A stretch of DNA of 64,000 nucleotides from Agelaius tricolor (lineage: Eukaryota > Chordata > Aves > Passeriformes > Icteridae), in assembly GCA_023055355.1 (NCBI GenBank), contig JALJCS010000001.1, positions 75,061,381-75,125,380 of the forward strand, read 5' to 3'. Within the stretch, counting starts at the first letter, position 1. Each line of letters opens with the position of its first letter. Position numbers and translations under genes: made by a program. A model generated the notes under the pieces. That model searched no databases. It had not been told where the DNA came from and worked only from the letters and a program-made list of their open reading frames with translations. Below are positions 19,174 through 31,100 of the stretch, in pieces.

Positions 19174-19366
19174 CAACGTGGTGGAGAAGTGCGTGACGCA
19201 CGCGTCGCGCGCGGAGCGAGCCCTGCTGATCGACGAGGTGTGCTGCCAGAACGACGGCCCGCACAGTGCCTTATACACCATGATGAAGGACCAGTACGCC
19301 AACTACGTCGTGCAGAAGATGATCGACATGGCCGAGCCCGCCCAGAGGAAGATCATCATGCACAAG
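19174..19366 (+). CDS. PUM2: PUM2 coding exon, Pumilio repeats 7-8, CpG-rich
   Basis: Completes repeat 7 with recognition motif FASNVVE (Ser, Asn, Glu, the guanine-reading set) and [20 protein letters not shown], then repeat 8 with DQYANYVVQ (Asn, Tyr, Gln) and [17 protein letters not shown]. Protein sequence is fully conserved, and DMAEPAQRK is PUM2-type (PUM1 has DVAEPGQRK). Base composition is not: the exon uses GCG, TCG, ACG and CGC codons repeatedly, unlike every other PUM2 exon here. Acceptor CTTTTTCAG, donor GTATGG. 193 nt. A solo LTR ends 32 nt upstream. Confidence 0.97.
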
Positions 19367-20106
19367 GTATGGGCGTGCATGTTTGCAGGGATTCGGAAAT
19401 ACGTCTGGGAGCTGTTCTGCCACAGCACCTTCTCCCCTGCAGATGTAAAACTCAACGCTTCTGTAATCTAGAGCTTGATGGCATTTACCAAGCTCCATGA
19501 CATTCAGTGGAGCTTGGTAAAGGAGAAAACATTCAGGTCTCTGAGCACTGAGCTAAAAAAGGAAAGTTTCGGTAGTTGGATTTCATCTTCTGTCTTCATG
19601 CCAGCTTTTATGTGAAAATACTTCTAACAGGAAAATGTAGTATCTGTCATCACTATTAATATAACGGGAGAAATACTTGTTTTCTCTTTTTATTTCCTGA
19701 TTGTGGGTATAAATCCACTCTGCAGTTCCCCCAAAAAGAGATTCCCACACTTCCTAGCATTTCTACTTCCAGGCACATTTCTACTTAAGAATATCCAGAC
19801 ATGGAGAAGTGTGCTGTTGCCATAATGGCCAGAGGCTATTTAACACAGGGCCCAAGATATTCCTGCAGTAGCTCTGCTTCCCCCAGTCACCAACAGGGCT
19901 CTCCCACAAAGTACTGCCTCCGTTTTCCTGCAATAGGAACATCAGTTATTTGATGAGTCAAAATCACCAGTTTTACATCTTTCCAGAAACTTCCAGCGCT
20001 TTGAAATACGGGCTTCTGGCATCTTTTTGCATAATTTTTTCAAAGTGTAGTCACCTCTACTTAAAAGTGTGGATGTTAAAAAAGCCAAACGTGTTTCTTA
20101 TTACAG
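19367..20106 (+). other. PUM2: PUM2 last intron, 740 nt
   Basis: Donor GTATGG, acceptor TTATTACAG. It contains a 14-bp inverted repeat (listed separately) and otherwise unremarkable sequence. Confidence 0.85.
19484..19521. repeat. Perfect 14-bp inverted repeat, 10-nt loop
   Basis: TTTACCAAGCTCCA at 19,484-19,497 is the exact reverse complement of 19,508-19,521, with a 10-nt spacer. It lies about 120 nt downstream of the donor of the repeats 7-8 exon and would fold in PUM2 pre-mRNA. No flanking duplication seen, so it is not clearly a transposon. Confidence 0.93.
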
Positions 20107-20238
20107 ATTCGACCTCACATCACGACTCTGCGTAAATACACCTATGGCAAACACATTCTGGCCAAGCTGGAGAAGTATTACCTGAAGAACAGTGCTGATC
20201 TGGGGCCAATTGGTGGACCACCAAATGGGATGCTGTAA
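20107..20238 (+). CDS. PUM2: PUM2 terminal coding exon, repeat 8 end and C-terminus
   Basis: Encodes [20 protein letters not shown], then [20 protein letters not shown] and GML before TAA at 20,236-20,238. This is the C-terminal cap of the Pumilio homology domain. The ending PPNGML and YYLKN identify PUM2; PUM1 ends PPNGII with YYMKN as I recall. Acceptor TTATTACAG, 132 nt, phase 0. Together the ten exons in the window give 1,763 nt of coding sequence with consistent phase and no internal stop, so the gene appears functional. Confidence 0.97.
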   Translation: MRPHITTLRKYTYGKHILAKLEKYYLKNSADLGPIGGPPNGML

Positions 20239-20627
20239 AAGACAAAGAGAAACAGAAGAAAAATTAAATTGTGAATTATCAAAACCTACAACTTAACTCT
20301 AAATGTTCTGATTTTTTTAAATCTATTTATTGACTTTGTTCATCCATTTGTAAAATTTTTATTCTTGTGTATATTTTTGGGGAGTGAATTGTTAAAAAAA
20401 ATCTCCAGCCCTGATCCGGAGACCTATCAGATTGGATGGCTGGCAAAGCACAGAATGCCTGTATATGATGTAATTGTATCAAAATAGCTGTCACATATTT
20501 TGTAAATTTTTACCTTGTAAAGTCACTGAAATAGTTTTTAAAGGGAAAAAGTACAGTATTCTTTTAATACACTGGCTTGCAATCTGGTAGGTCTACCCAG
20601 CATCATAGCACAACAGGTTTATAGAGT

Positions 20628-20635
20628 TGTATATA
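20628..20635 (+). promoter_or_regulatory. Pumilio response element TGTATATA
   Basis: Exact match to the PUM-binding consensus TGTANATA, 390 nt after the PUM2 stop codon. Binding is predicted from the motif only. Confidence 0.6.
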
Positions 20636-20901
20636 GAATTAATCCTTATTTTTCCCTTTGTGTGAAGTCTTTTATACCAGATTAAAATTGATCAGCTGCA
20701 TAAACATTATTTAACATGTTGAAAAGTTAAGTTGTATTTTGGTGGTTCACAACATCCTATCCAAATAACAAACAGGGCACAGCAAATTAAAGTAGGGAAG
20801 AACAAAACGATGGAAACTTTAAAAGACTAGGTTTTGGCACTTGCTGTGGATACAGGTTTTTTTAAATCATGCCCTAAGGTTTTCTCTAGCGATGTATTAA
20901 A

Positions 20902-20907
20902 AATAAA
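20902..20907 (+). terminator. PUM2: Possible proximal poly(A) signal AATAAA of PUM2
   Basis: Canonical hexamer about 660 nt after the stop codon. Its use would yield a short 3' UTR keeping the first response element (20,628) and possibly losing the later ones. Whether it is used cannot be seen from sequence. Confidence 0.35.
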
Positions 20908-20911
20908 GTGC

Positions 20912-20919
20912 TGTATATA
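20912..20919 (+). promoter_or_regulatory. Pumilio response element TGTATATA
   Basis: Second exact TGTANATA match in the PUM2 3' UTR, five bases downstream of an AATAAA hexamer, so bound PUM could in principle affect use of that signal. Confidence 0.55.
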
Positions 20920-21887
20920 CTTATATATTTAATTGTTGTACAAGGTAGAGCGATTAAAATGATGGTGGTACTTCCATTCAGCAAAGTACTCTGTTGGAAA
21001 AGGAGTGAACCTGTATTAACTTTACAGTCAGTTTTACAATGCAGGAAGAGTAGAGATATGTATTTTTTTATTTTGCATATAGAATTGTAAGGATTTGAAA
21101 GTGTTGAGCATTTATTTTGCTTTCTCACTGTAGATGCAAAAAATAGGTAATGATAAAGAGAAGGGGCCACTGAAAAGTAAACTTGATAGCTCAACATTTA
21201 AGCATGATTGATTAAATATTCAGATAGCTTTTTGCTTCCTATAAATATATGCATTGTATACGTGTAGTTAATAGGTGTAAGTTTACAGTTTGAAAACAAA
21301 TCTCTCGTTTCGATGTTTATTACGAAGCCTTGCTAATTTAGTAGTGATGCTTACCTTGGTTGTACAGATGTACATTTGTAAACCTTCATGCTGTAAATGT
21401 AATTTGTTTTACTCCTTTTTGGGACAAAAATTTGCATTTTAGTGTATATTCATATCCTCATTCCCTTCTTTCCCCCGGCATATAGTGTTGTATAATGTAA
21501 ATTTATTTCAGCAAATCAAGAGTGATTTTTTTAAAATTCTATCTTTATATGGTTTCAAAAATATGAACCGGCTTTCTTTTTATCTATTGTGAGAAACATT
21601 ATGTTTTGTTTATAACATAGCTGTTAAATCTGTTCATATGGACACTTTGGGAAATCAATCTGTTCAAATTTTAAATCAGGATAAATAAGCATAGTAAGAA
21701 GTGGACTGAAATATTTGGTTATTACAGAAACCAATGCTTCTTCCATCTTAATAAATGTGGCATGAATTTTTTGTACAGAAGAGTACTGTATTTTTGAATA
21801 GCCTTCTCGCAGCGTAAAGCAAATATGTATGATACTGTCGATTTTTTCCTCTGGACATATGACATTGTAACAGTAACATAAAGATGA

Positions 21888-21895
21888 TGTACATA
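21888..21895 (+). promoter_or_regulatory. Pumilio response element TGTACATA
   Basis: Third exact TGTANATA match, about 270 nt before the distal poly(A) signal of PUM2. Confidence 0.55.
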
Positions 21896-22159
21896 TACAA
21901 GCGGCCTTATGTACATTTCCCAATGATCTTTTTAAGGCAGAATTGTGACCATATGTGTATAATTAAAATCCTTTTTAATCCTTTGCCTATGGAAATATTT
22001 TGGAAAAAGCTTACTTTGTATATTCAGTTTCTGAAAGATAAAGAAAGTGCTTTGTATGTTGTTGAAGTAAGTATTTTGTGTAAAATGTTCATTTGGATGG
22101 CTTAACCTAAAGTTTTGATCAACGTGGTAGTTTGGAAACAACGTCTTGAGCATTGATCA

Positions 22160-22165
22160 AATAAA
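22160..22165 (+). terminator. PUM2: PUM2 distal poly(A) signal
   Basis: AATAAA followed within 15-35 nt by a T/G-rich stretch (TGTTTTGGTAGGGGTGTG), the usual arrangement of a cleavage and polyadenylation site. Likely the main 3' end of PUM2. Confidence 0.75.
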
Positions 22166-22189
22166 AGGCTGTTTTGGTAGGGGTGTGAT

Positions 22190-25100
22190 CATGAGAAAGA
22201 AAATAGTAGTGGTACAAACTTGTATGAGGAATTCTGTCATGTTACTGTTGGTACCAGGGTTACATAACTGTTATCTAGCAGACATCTGAGGCGCTGCGTT
22301 TCTAATGGTAGTGAGAACTCCTTAATAGGCAAATGGCAAAGTCTCTTCCGGCCTACTTCCAGTGCCTGCATGAAGTGAAGTAGGAGGCCTCGTTATTTTG
22401 AGTAAGCACAATTCTAATTGCCAAGTAGTTTTTGCATGGCAGTTCACAAAATTCCTCCCCAGAGGTACCAGCCCAGTCATTGGAGCCAGAGCTTTCCCAT
22501 AGTCACCCAAAGGATGACTTTGAGCCACTCCCTTGGACACATCAATTCTCAGTGACTGTCTTTACCCTGTGAACCTGTGCCGTGTGTTACAATCCACAGA
22601 GCCGGCATTCCTTCACCACCTAAAACAGTACAGCAGGCTTTTGGGGATGTCCAGGCAGAAACTGAAAATGTCTCTGTACTTTGTCCCTGCAGCACTCATG
22701 CCATGGTTGAATTTAAACAGTCCTGTAACTGTCATCCTTGGTGCTTTCAATATCTTGAGTATAATATTCCACTTGCTCTCCTGAGATCATTTGTGCACAA
22801 ATTCTATCCAGGAACATGAAAATCACTGGATTTCCTTTCAACTATTTTAAGGTTTGGGTAGAACCACTAGACTTTTTGCTCAAGTATTGCTTTTTGATAT
22901 AGATTGTTTACGGACCAGTTTGATTAGGTTTGACTCCAGGTGGCTCGTATTGAATAATGTAATGTTCACGTGTATATACTGTAAAAATCAAAATGAAAAT
23001 GTGTGAATAACACTGTGTGAAATATATCTGGTCTTGTGTTTTTCCTGTAGGAAAGCAGCCATATTCTCGTGTGACTTACCTGTGTCTGTGGAGCTCAGCT
23101 TTGGGAAGGTGCTCGCTCACTTGTTCTGATAGGAACTGGGCAATTATTGAAGAACCGTGGATTAGATCATTAAATTTTCAGAGGGCACTTTTGAGCGGCT
23201 AAACCTTCCTGTTTTATACAATGTCTTTACTGATGCCTAGTGAAAGCTACAGCCTGGTGACAGTTTCTTTTTACATCCCTGCATTCAGGATGAGTTCAGG
23301 AGCATTTGAGGGGGTTTGCTTTCAAATGAGAGAAGAAATTGTTAGCTCTCTGTGGCACCCCTGGATCCACACTCATTTCTGTTACTTCCCAGGAGGTTTT
23401 TCAAAAGACCATTTTTAGCTGAAGGTGTAGAGTGAAGTGGACTGACAGCACAGGAAATGAGCCTGGTGGGAAATAACTCACCTAAGGGGCCCCCATGGAC
23501 AGAACAGTCATAATGCCCATCCCTCCATCCCTGACTTTTCCATCACTGCATGGAGAAAATTGAGGTTTTGGGGTCATAATGCTTAGACGTTTTAAAGCAC
23601 TGATGCAAATTCAGAAACCAATTTAGTCACTGTTTTCTCTTCTCCAAGGGACGTGCATTTGGAGAGATGCTTATGGCTCACCGCAGCACAACAGTGAGGT
23701 TGGGCTCCATGGGAGTGTTTGATGCTCAGCATTCCAGTAACTGGGAAAGTGGGTTAACAGTGGGGTGATGACAACTCCCACCATGTCATTCGGGGAAGCT
23801 GAGAGAACGCAAAAGCATTTTAACAGCCAGTGACTGGTCTTTGAACCAGCAGATGCATCTGGGGAGAGAACTCGGGGTAAACGACAGAGCAGCACTGCCC
23901 CTGCAGCCAGGGTGGCCACAGCACTCCAGTGAGGAATTCTGCATGGAGCGGTGCCTGAGCATCCTGTGTCCTGAGAGTGGCAGACCCTGCCCCCGTGGTG
24001 GCACAGTTCTGCTGCTTGAGGAAGGAAAGGGGAGCCCCATGAGCTGTGTGGTCTGAGCTGTTGCAGCCCACAGCAGGGCAGGAGTGGCTGTTGGTTTGTT
24101 AACACAGCGGTTCACATCATTCCACGCTGCCAGTAGCACCTGAAGTCTCATTAGTCTGTGGGCAGCGCTGATGTGATGAGCTACAGGCAGTGCTTTACTC
24201 AGCCCAAACAGTTGCAGATACACAGACACTATCTGTGCCCAAAGGATGCTGATTCAAGCACCTCTTGGCTTGGGAATGAGGAAGCTTGGTTCCTTTCAGG
24301 GATATATCCCTCTTGGGGCTCTGCTTGGTTCCTGGTGTTGGGCTGGGGAGGTGTGGGAGAACTTGGCAAGTGTAGATCCTGCCACCCAGGAAGAGACAAT
24401 CTGAGATGCTGCAGAGTGAGCCTGGGGTGTTTGCTTTCCTGTGCAGCAGAGCACCCCAGGCCACCCCAACTCCAGAAGGGGTTAAAAACCAGCACTGTCA
24501 TCACAGAAAGAGTCACACGTAAGAGGATGAAAGGATGTCTGTCCATCCAGCGTTGATAGTGCTCCAGAGCTGATACAGGACATGGGCCTTCCTGAGCTAG
24601 TGCAGGAAAGGCAGTAACTGCTTTGGCCAGGAGAATGAACCAGATCCCAACATCACACATTAGGTGTCACAACACAGAGGCTGTGGGGTGGGGGAGCAAC
24701 CACCCTGCACCGAGGCAGGGAGGGGTGGGAAGACCAAGCTTAGGGATTTACCTGAGCTGCTGGTGCTCCTCAGTGAGGAGGTGCACGGGCGTTTCCTGCG
24801 TTGGACAGAGCCTGCTCCCTCTGCAGGCTCGCTCTGTGGTTAGGGAACTTTGCCCAGCAAACGAGATGCTTGAATTAGTTTCCATTACCAGCCTCAGGGT
24901 TTTGAACCCACCTCCCTCACTTCACAAGCATTTTCCTAACCACAAGGAGCTGGGCGGGTTTACTTTCTACTCCTGAATTTGGGCTGGGCTTTTAGCACCG
25001 CTCGAACCATTCATTGCATCACAAAGAGCACAAGATGGAGCATGACTCCTAAAGCACGCAGGTGGGAGTTGGAAGTTCTGCACCTGAGATCCTTGTCTCC

Positions 25101-28100
25101 ACCTCGATTCTCCCAGACTTAATGCAAAATATATCTCGGGAGCAGCATTCCCCCATCATTATCAGACTGGAAACTTTCCAGAGGCTTTATAAAAGGCAGC
25201 TGAAATGCAGGAAGACCTATTCTAAAGACCCTCTTTCTTTCGTTAATAAGAACAAACATTGGAATAAAACGTTCAGCTTCTCACCAGTATCAGTACTGTG
25301 GGCACAGGAGGTCTTCTGTCTCTTGCTCTTCTGCTTGCACAGTGCCTACCCAACCTCAAACTCCCCAGATCTGCAAACAAGAGCCGGGGCGCATTGCAGG
25401 TGACACAGCTGGTGTGCAAGAACATCGAGTGGGCGGGGAGAAACCCCTCACATAGCTGAGCCCTAATGAGCTTCGTTTGAGCTTCAGACCTGCCTGGAGG
25501 GCTCAGATTTCCTGGCAGCCGCACAGCACCGCAGCCCTTCCTCAGCCTGGCTGCTGGATCGTTTCCCAGCCCAGCCTCGGGGAGCGAGGCAGCCCTGCCC
25601 CAGCACAGCCGTGCTCAGGTGCTGGAGGCTGGGGGAGGGCTGCCTGCTTGTCTGCTGATCACAGGGCAGGTTCACACGCTGCAGCTTCACAAACACTCGC
25701 TCTGAGGACTGGCTGCAGGTCGTACCCACAGCAGAGCTGCCCCAGTACCCGAGTGCCGCAGAGGAGTGTCACTCCTGGGCTCTGGGGGGCATTGGCCAAG
25801 CCTGCTGAGCTCCCTCTCCCTACAGGCGATGTTGGCTGTGCCTTCTCAGGCTGTGAGGCCACTGTCTGCTCCTGTCAAAGGGCTTCCCTCAGTGTTGGGG
25901 AAGCAGAACAGTTGCAGGTGTCAGGTCCCAAAGTAAAGATCCCCAAAGACATACAACTGCTTACTGAGGGCTAATGGGAACTAAGAAGGGAAGTGTTACA
26001 GCAAGGGAACACACGCAGGTGGTGGCAGAAACACTGGCTAACAAGGGAGATGATGACAGCACATTTCACAGTTATATTCTCTTCTCCCAAATATAGGCAC
26101 CCCATTCCCTGTCTAAACTGGAGGATCAAAAATTAAAGGTTCCCTGGTGGGAGTGACGACTTCTCTTTCCTCCCCTGTATAAACCTTATCTCCCTTTCTC
26201 TGAGACAGCTAAAATACAGGATCAGAAAGTATTTCCATTCCTCTCTGTACAGGATCAATTCAGGAGGAGAGATTTTGGGAGGCCATCCGTTCATACAGGC
26301 TGGATCTTGGAGAAGGATTCAGCCCCTTTGCCTGGGTGTGCCTAGATGCTGTTCCTTGCTCCACACCTGTGTGGGAACTGGATCCAGAGGCTGGTACAAC
26401 AACCACAGCAATCACTCAGTAAGCAAGAATGAGAGGGCTGAAGCTGGGCTGAGGAGCTGAGGATGGGCAAACTCAGTGCAAATCACAGAGTCTGTTCCAG
26501 CCCCTTGCATGGAGGGGTGGGATGAATGGAGCAGAGTTCAACCCTATCAGAGATCCAAGCTATACACTGATCTCTTTCAAGAGAGCCATTTGGCTCTTAA
26601 AAAGCCTTTTTGTATGAAAGCTCACCATCTTAAGTACTCTAAAACTCACATGATGTCTCCTGTTTCCTTGAAACATCACGTGTCTCATGAGAACTAAGAG
26701 TTTGATTATTCATCCCAGTTTGGGAGTCATACTAGTTCACATCCTGCAGGGAAGGGCTCTATCATGCAGCCCTTCCTCATGTGCCACCCCCTCCACATGC
26801 AGGGAACCAAAAGTTCAGAAGTCTGATCAGGGTGTTAAAGGTGACCCAGCCCACATTTCTGTGAAGTGCTGCACAGCCCTCACTGGCCACTTGGAGAAGG
26901 GATAACCCCACAGGGCCATGCAGCTACACCCCACCAGCGAGGCTATGGGGGAAATACCATCCCAGTTTAAAACCAAATCTGTTTAAATGTGGATGCTCCC
27001 AGGCAGACTCATCCACTGGGAACAGATCCTGTTGCATACTTTGGGATCTGGTGCCATTGGAGGAACCCTTGATCATCCAAGACAACTGGGCAGGGCAGGG
27101 AAACATTCTCTAGGAGCTTGCCTCAGCCAAACCTTTTATTCCAGCAGAATGTCTTAGATGGCACTGGACACTTTCATATACACAGTTGGTCTCTTCACCT
27201 AGAACATACCAGAAATCAGTAAGCAACATTTTATAAATCAATGGTTAAAAGGAGGAGGAAGAGAAGGGAGGGAGGGAAGAGAAGACAGGACTAGGCCCAA
27301 AGGGTTTGTTTGGAGTGGGAGTGAGAACAACTTTATACTGAAGAATGGAATGGGATGAGAGGTGACGAAATAAAGCATCTACATCTACACACACACACAA
27401 AACTTCTGCAACCACAGTGCAATAAACAACCATAAGGACCTTTTGGATTACAAATAATGGGAGAAGGGATGGGGAAGGCAGAAGGAGCACCTAAATGATG
27501 CTTTTTAAAAGTACATAATATAGTAATAATAGTAATAATACATACATAGTAATAATAGTAAAAAGACACTTTATGCATTGCAAAACCTTCATTCCAGGCC
27601 TCCCTGTGAAGTATAGCTAATTTCACAGTCATCTTAAAAGAAAAATTAAAACAAAAAAACTAAAAAAAAAGGAAACAGAATAAAATTTGAGGCAATTAAA
27701 ATATCTGTGTTCACCGCCTGTTGCAAATATCTTTGTTCACCCACAGTCAGTGCTGTCAGAGTGAAGCAGGCATCAGGCACACATTCCACACTGAGCTGAA
27801 GCCCCTGGTAAACCCACAGCTTTCTCTTCCCCACAGACATGTAGGTCAGCAGTGCAGGACCCAACCAGGGTTACAGCCCCTGCTCCCATCCTTCCCTCCA
27901 GCTCCTCGCCCATGTATGTGCCCTGCTGTGCCCCTGCCCTCCTCCCTGTGCCCGTCCCCAGTGGGGCAGATGCCCCCATGGAGGTGGCTCAGCCCCAGGA
28001 AGGCGCTGGCAGGCAGACACTGGGGCACAGCTCGGTCTCTGCCTCAGCCTTGCACCTGCACCACCCCTGCAGCACCGACCCACCCGCGGTAGGGGCATCC

Positions 28101-31100
28101 CCGCCCCCGGCAGCTGGGGAAAGGCGCTTTGAATGAATGCATGGGAAGGGCCAGGATGAGGGATGAGACAGGATGGGTGGGATCGGTGTTGAATCAATGC
28201 TCTGGCAGCCAGGGCCGGGAGGCACTTGCACCGCCTGGAGGGGTCGGCCAGGAGTGACTGCACTCAGCCCTCAGCCAGGGCTGCCGATGCCTGCGGGAGG
28301 GGGTAAGTGGCCTTGAAATGCGAAATGAAGGGTGATAATTGCAGCGAGATGCATCCGTTTGGTTAATCAGGAAGAAAACCTGTACGTTGTGTCTATCAGT
28401 TTCACCACTTAGTCACCACTGGTGGCAAGAGGAAATGGTAAAACCTGTGGCTGGCCCCAGAGCCATCGTTCCTCAAAGACTTTCAGCCAGTCTGGGGTCC
28501 AGATCACCTCAGCTTGATGAATACATAAAAAAACAACAGTATTTTTTACCATGTTCCAAATATCTGTTCTAATCAGCTGTTACTGAACTGGAACTAAAAT
28601 CTCTGATGCAGTCTAGCCCTGCTCTCACAACTGCTCTGCTGCAGCATCTGCTTCTCCCAAGACCAGCTTTTTTGCATACGTAGGAGTATTAAACCTGCTT
28701 TGGCAGAATTCCTGAAGTTGGACGTGCTTACTCAAATTCTCCATGCAGCAGAAACACCTAACTCAAGACACTTGGCTGTTTAAAGGCGACAGTCTTGAAA
28801 CTCATAGTCAACATGTTTCATGTGGACTGAATACTTCCATATTTTGGCTAAAACACTTTCATTTTTTCCTTTGTTTGGAACTTTTTAACGAGCAGTACTG
28901 CTCTAGTTTGTGCAAAAACTGATAGCTAACTTCAAGGGTATGCTGTATATTGGGTATGGTCAGAGAGGAACAGGGACCACATTCCACGAGGAGAACTTTT
29001 ATTAAAGTTTTGTGCAAGTTATTCAAGTATAACCTATCATAAGATAGAGCATAAGCCTCTATCACAAATCAGGACAATAAAGGAATACAGAGAAGATACA
29101 GGAGGCCTTTGACAAGAGATTATACCTCATTTGATCTGGAGTCCCCATCTCCCCCAGGCAAATAATGGGTCTCTGTGACACTGCCAGAGCCAGCTGTAGG
29201 ATTAAAAATACATATATTTTATTGTCATTTATTGAGGTACTATAAAAGCACCAAGTATCACAGTTCCTATTTTGCAGGGTGGCAGGCAGCTGTACAGGGT
29301 CCAACTTCTCTCATGGTCAGAGGGTGTGCAACTCAGGCAATCTGCAAAACTTCTTCTCAGCACTTCCCCACTGAACACATGAAGAAAGCTCCCCTGGAAG
29401 AGCGGGGTGGCTGCCAGAGGGGAAGGTAACAGGTACCAAGCAGGGGGTGCTGTGGAAACAGGGTAGCTCTGTCCTCCCTGTGCTGCTTGCCTTTTCCCCA
29501 GAGTTCCTGCACTGCCTGCCTGTATGTTCCTGGGAGTCATGATACCCTTCTCTCCATGCTCATTTTCATGCCAGGGCAAATCCCATTCTGTGTTCAAATT
29601 ATTTAGGGTCACAGAGGTCGAGGGATCATGCACTGCAAGCCAGCATGAGTCACTGTGAGTGAGCTGCCCTGAGCTGACTACGGGTAAGAGCATCACGGAA
29701 AGGCAGCAGAGCATCTCTCTGGGCAAGGGAAAGAACAACAAAAAAAGTGGTTATTCAGATGAGTGCTTTCAGAAATACCTGCCTAGTCCACAAGCTCTGA
29801 AAGTGGTGGGCGAAAATTGTTGAACAGTGAAAGCAGCATCCAGTACTACAGGAAAAGTCCTCATTAAGAGAGAGCGAGTCAGTCTTTTCTTGTGGGCAAC
29901 ACCCGGGTAACTCCAGGCTAATGGGAAACCCCTCCATAGGTTTTCATGCACCAGCCCCCAAAATCCAGCTCTGAGGCTCTCTGGAATGAGCATGCAGGAT
30001 CCTACCAGGCCCTCACATGAAGCATCAAAGCAATGCAGCTGCTTTTATTACAGCTGTTTATGAAAACTATCACAAAAGTGGCATGCCACTGCCAGCTGAG
30101 CTTTTGCCAAAGGAAGGTCTGCTTAATTAGGTCAAGAATTATTTGGTTAGTGGCACAGACATATTTATACATAGTTTTCAGTGTCCACACAGAAGTTCTC
30201 ACTAGCAGAACAAAGGGAAAGGGGATAGAGGAGAAAAAAAAAGGTCAGCAAACTCTTGGGAGAGGCAGCCAAGTTGATTCAATTAGCAACTATAAAGCCA
30301 GCACTACAGCTACCCTAACACTTGGACCATTACACTTTGCATTGTTTAAGCAGAAAAAAACCCCAACCTCTGATTTTTTACAAGAAGATTTATTCTTGTC
30401 CAAGTAAGCAAGGTCATCCTTTCCATCAGAGCATTACACCAGGAGAAGAAAGGAGATCAGAGCAGACATGGCCTCAGGCTAACTGCAGCTCCACACCTTA
30501 GGGTGGGCCAGAGGGAGTCTCCTCCGGTCTCTCACTTCCTGGGAGTGCAAGCCAGGAGGAGATGGAATTGCTCAGAGATGTCTGACTCACTGCAAAGGTG
30601 GCTGGACAGAACAGGCAAAATCAGATATCACTGTGCAAGCAAACTGGGTGCATTCAGGTGATCCTGCTGAAGTCACAGCTGCATGTGAAAGGGTCAGAAT
30701 CAATTATTTCTACATCAGTGCAAAAGGACATCCAAACCAAAATGCACAGGATTTGCCAAGGCATGCAAGGAGTTAGGAAGAGCTAGTTGTATTTGGTGCC
30801 ACCAGCCTGAATGAAGAGAAATGGCCTGGTGAGCAGTGGCCCCTGTGTCTGGGGACCCAGAAGATGAGTAGCACAACGGCTGGACAACAAATGTTGCACT
30901 CTGGCAGACAAGCTCTTGGTAATCTGAGGCTGAAGATCCAGCTTGCTTCCTCTTCAGACTCGTTCTTAATGCTTGTATTCATTTACTGACTGGGCAGATT
31001 GCTCCTTTGTTACTGCATGGAGTTAGAAAGTGAAGGATGTGGTGTGGGCCATGGATAATAGAGACACTGGCCTGAGGAACTTGAAAGGGGAAGAAGAAGA

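Larger units (their letters stand above)
20239..22185 (+). other. PUM2: PUM2 3' UTR
   Basis: About 1.9 kb, AT-rich, from the stop codon to the predicted cleavage zone downstream of AATAAA at 22,160. A second AATAAA at 20,902-20,907 could give a short UTR. Three perfect Pumilio response elements and several near-matches (TGTAAATT, TGTATATT, TGTACATT) are present. The exact end is inferred from the signal and the GT-rich sequence after it. Confidence 0.75.

Noticed and set aside
22971..22978. TGTATATA as a fourth PUM2 3' UTR response element
   Set aside because: It lies about 800 nt beyond the predicted distal cleavage site; would count only if a longer 3' UTR is shown.
23671..24660. Several 130-147-codon open frames on both strands in the intergenic region
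   Set aside because: Mutually overlapping, no splice or homology support and no resemblance to known proteins.
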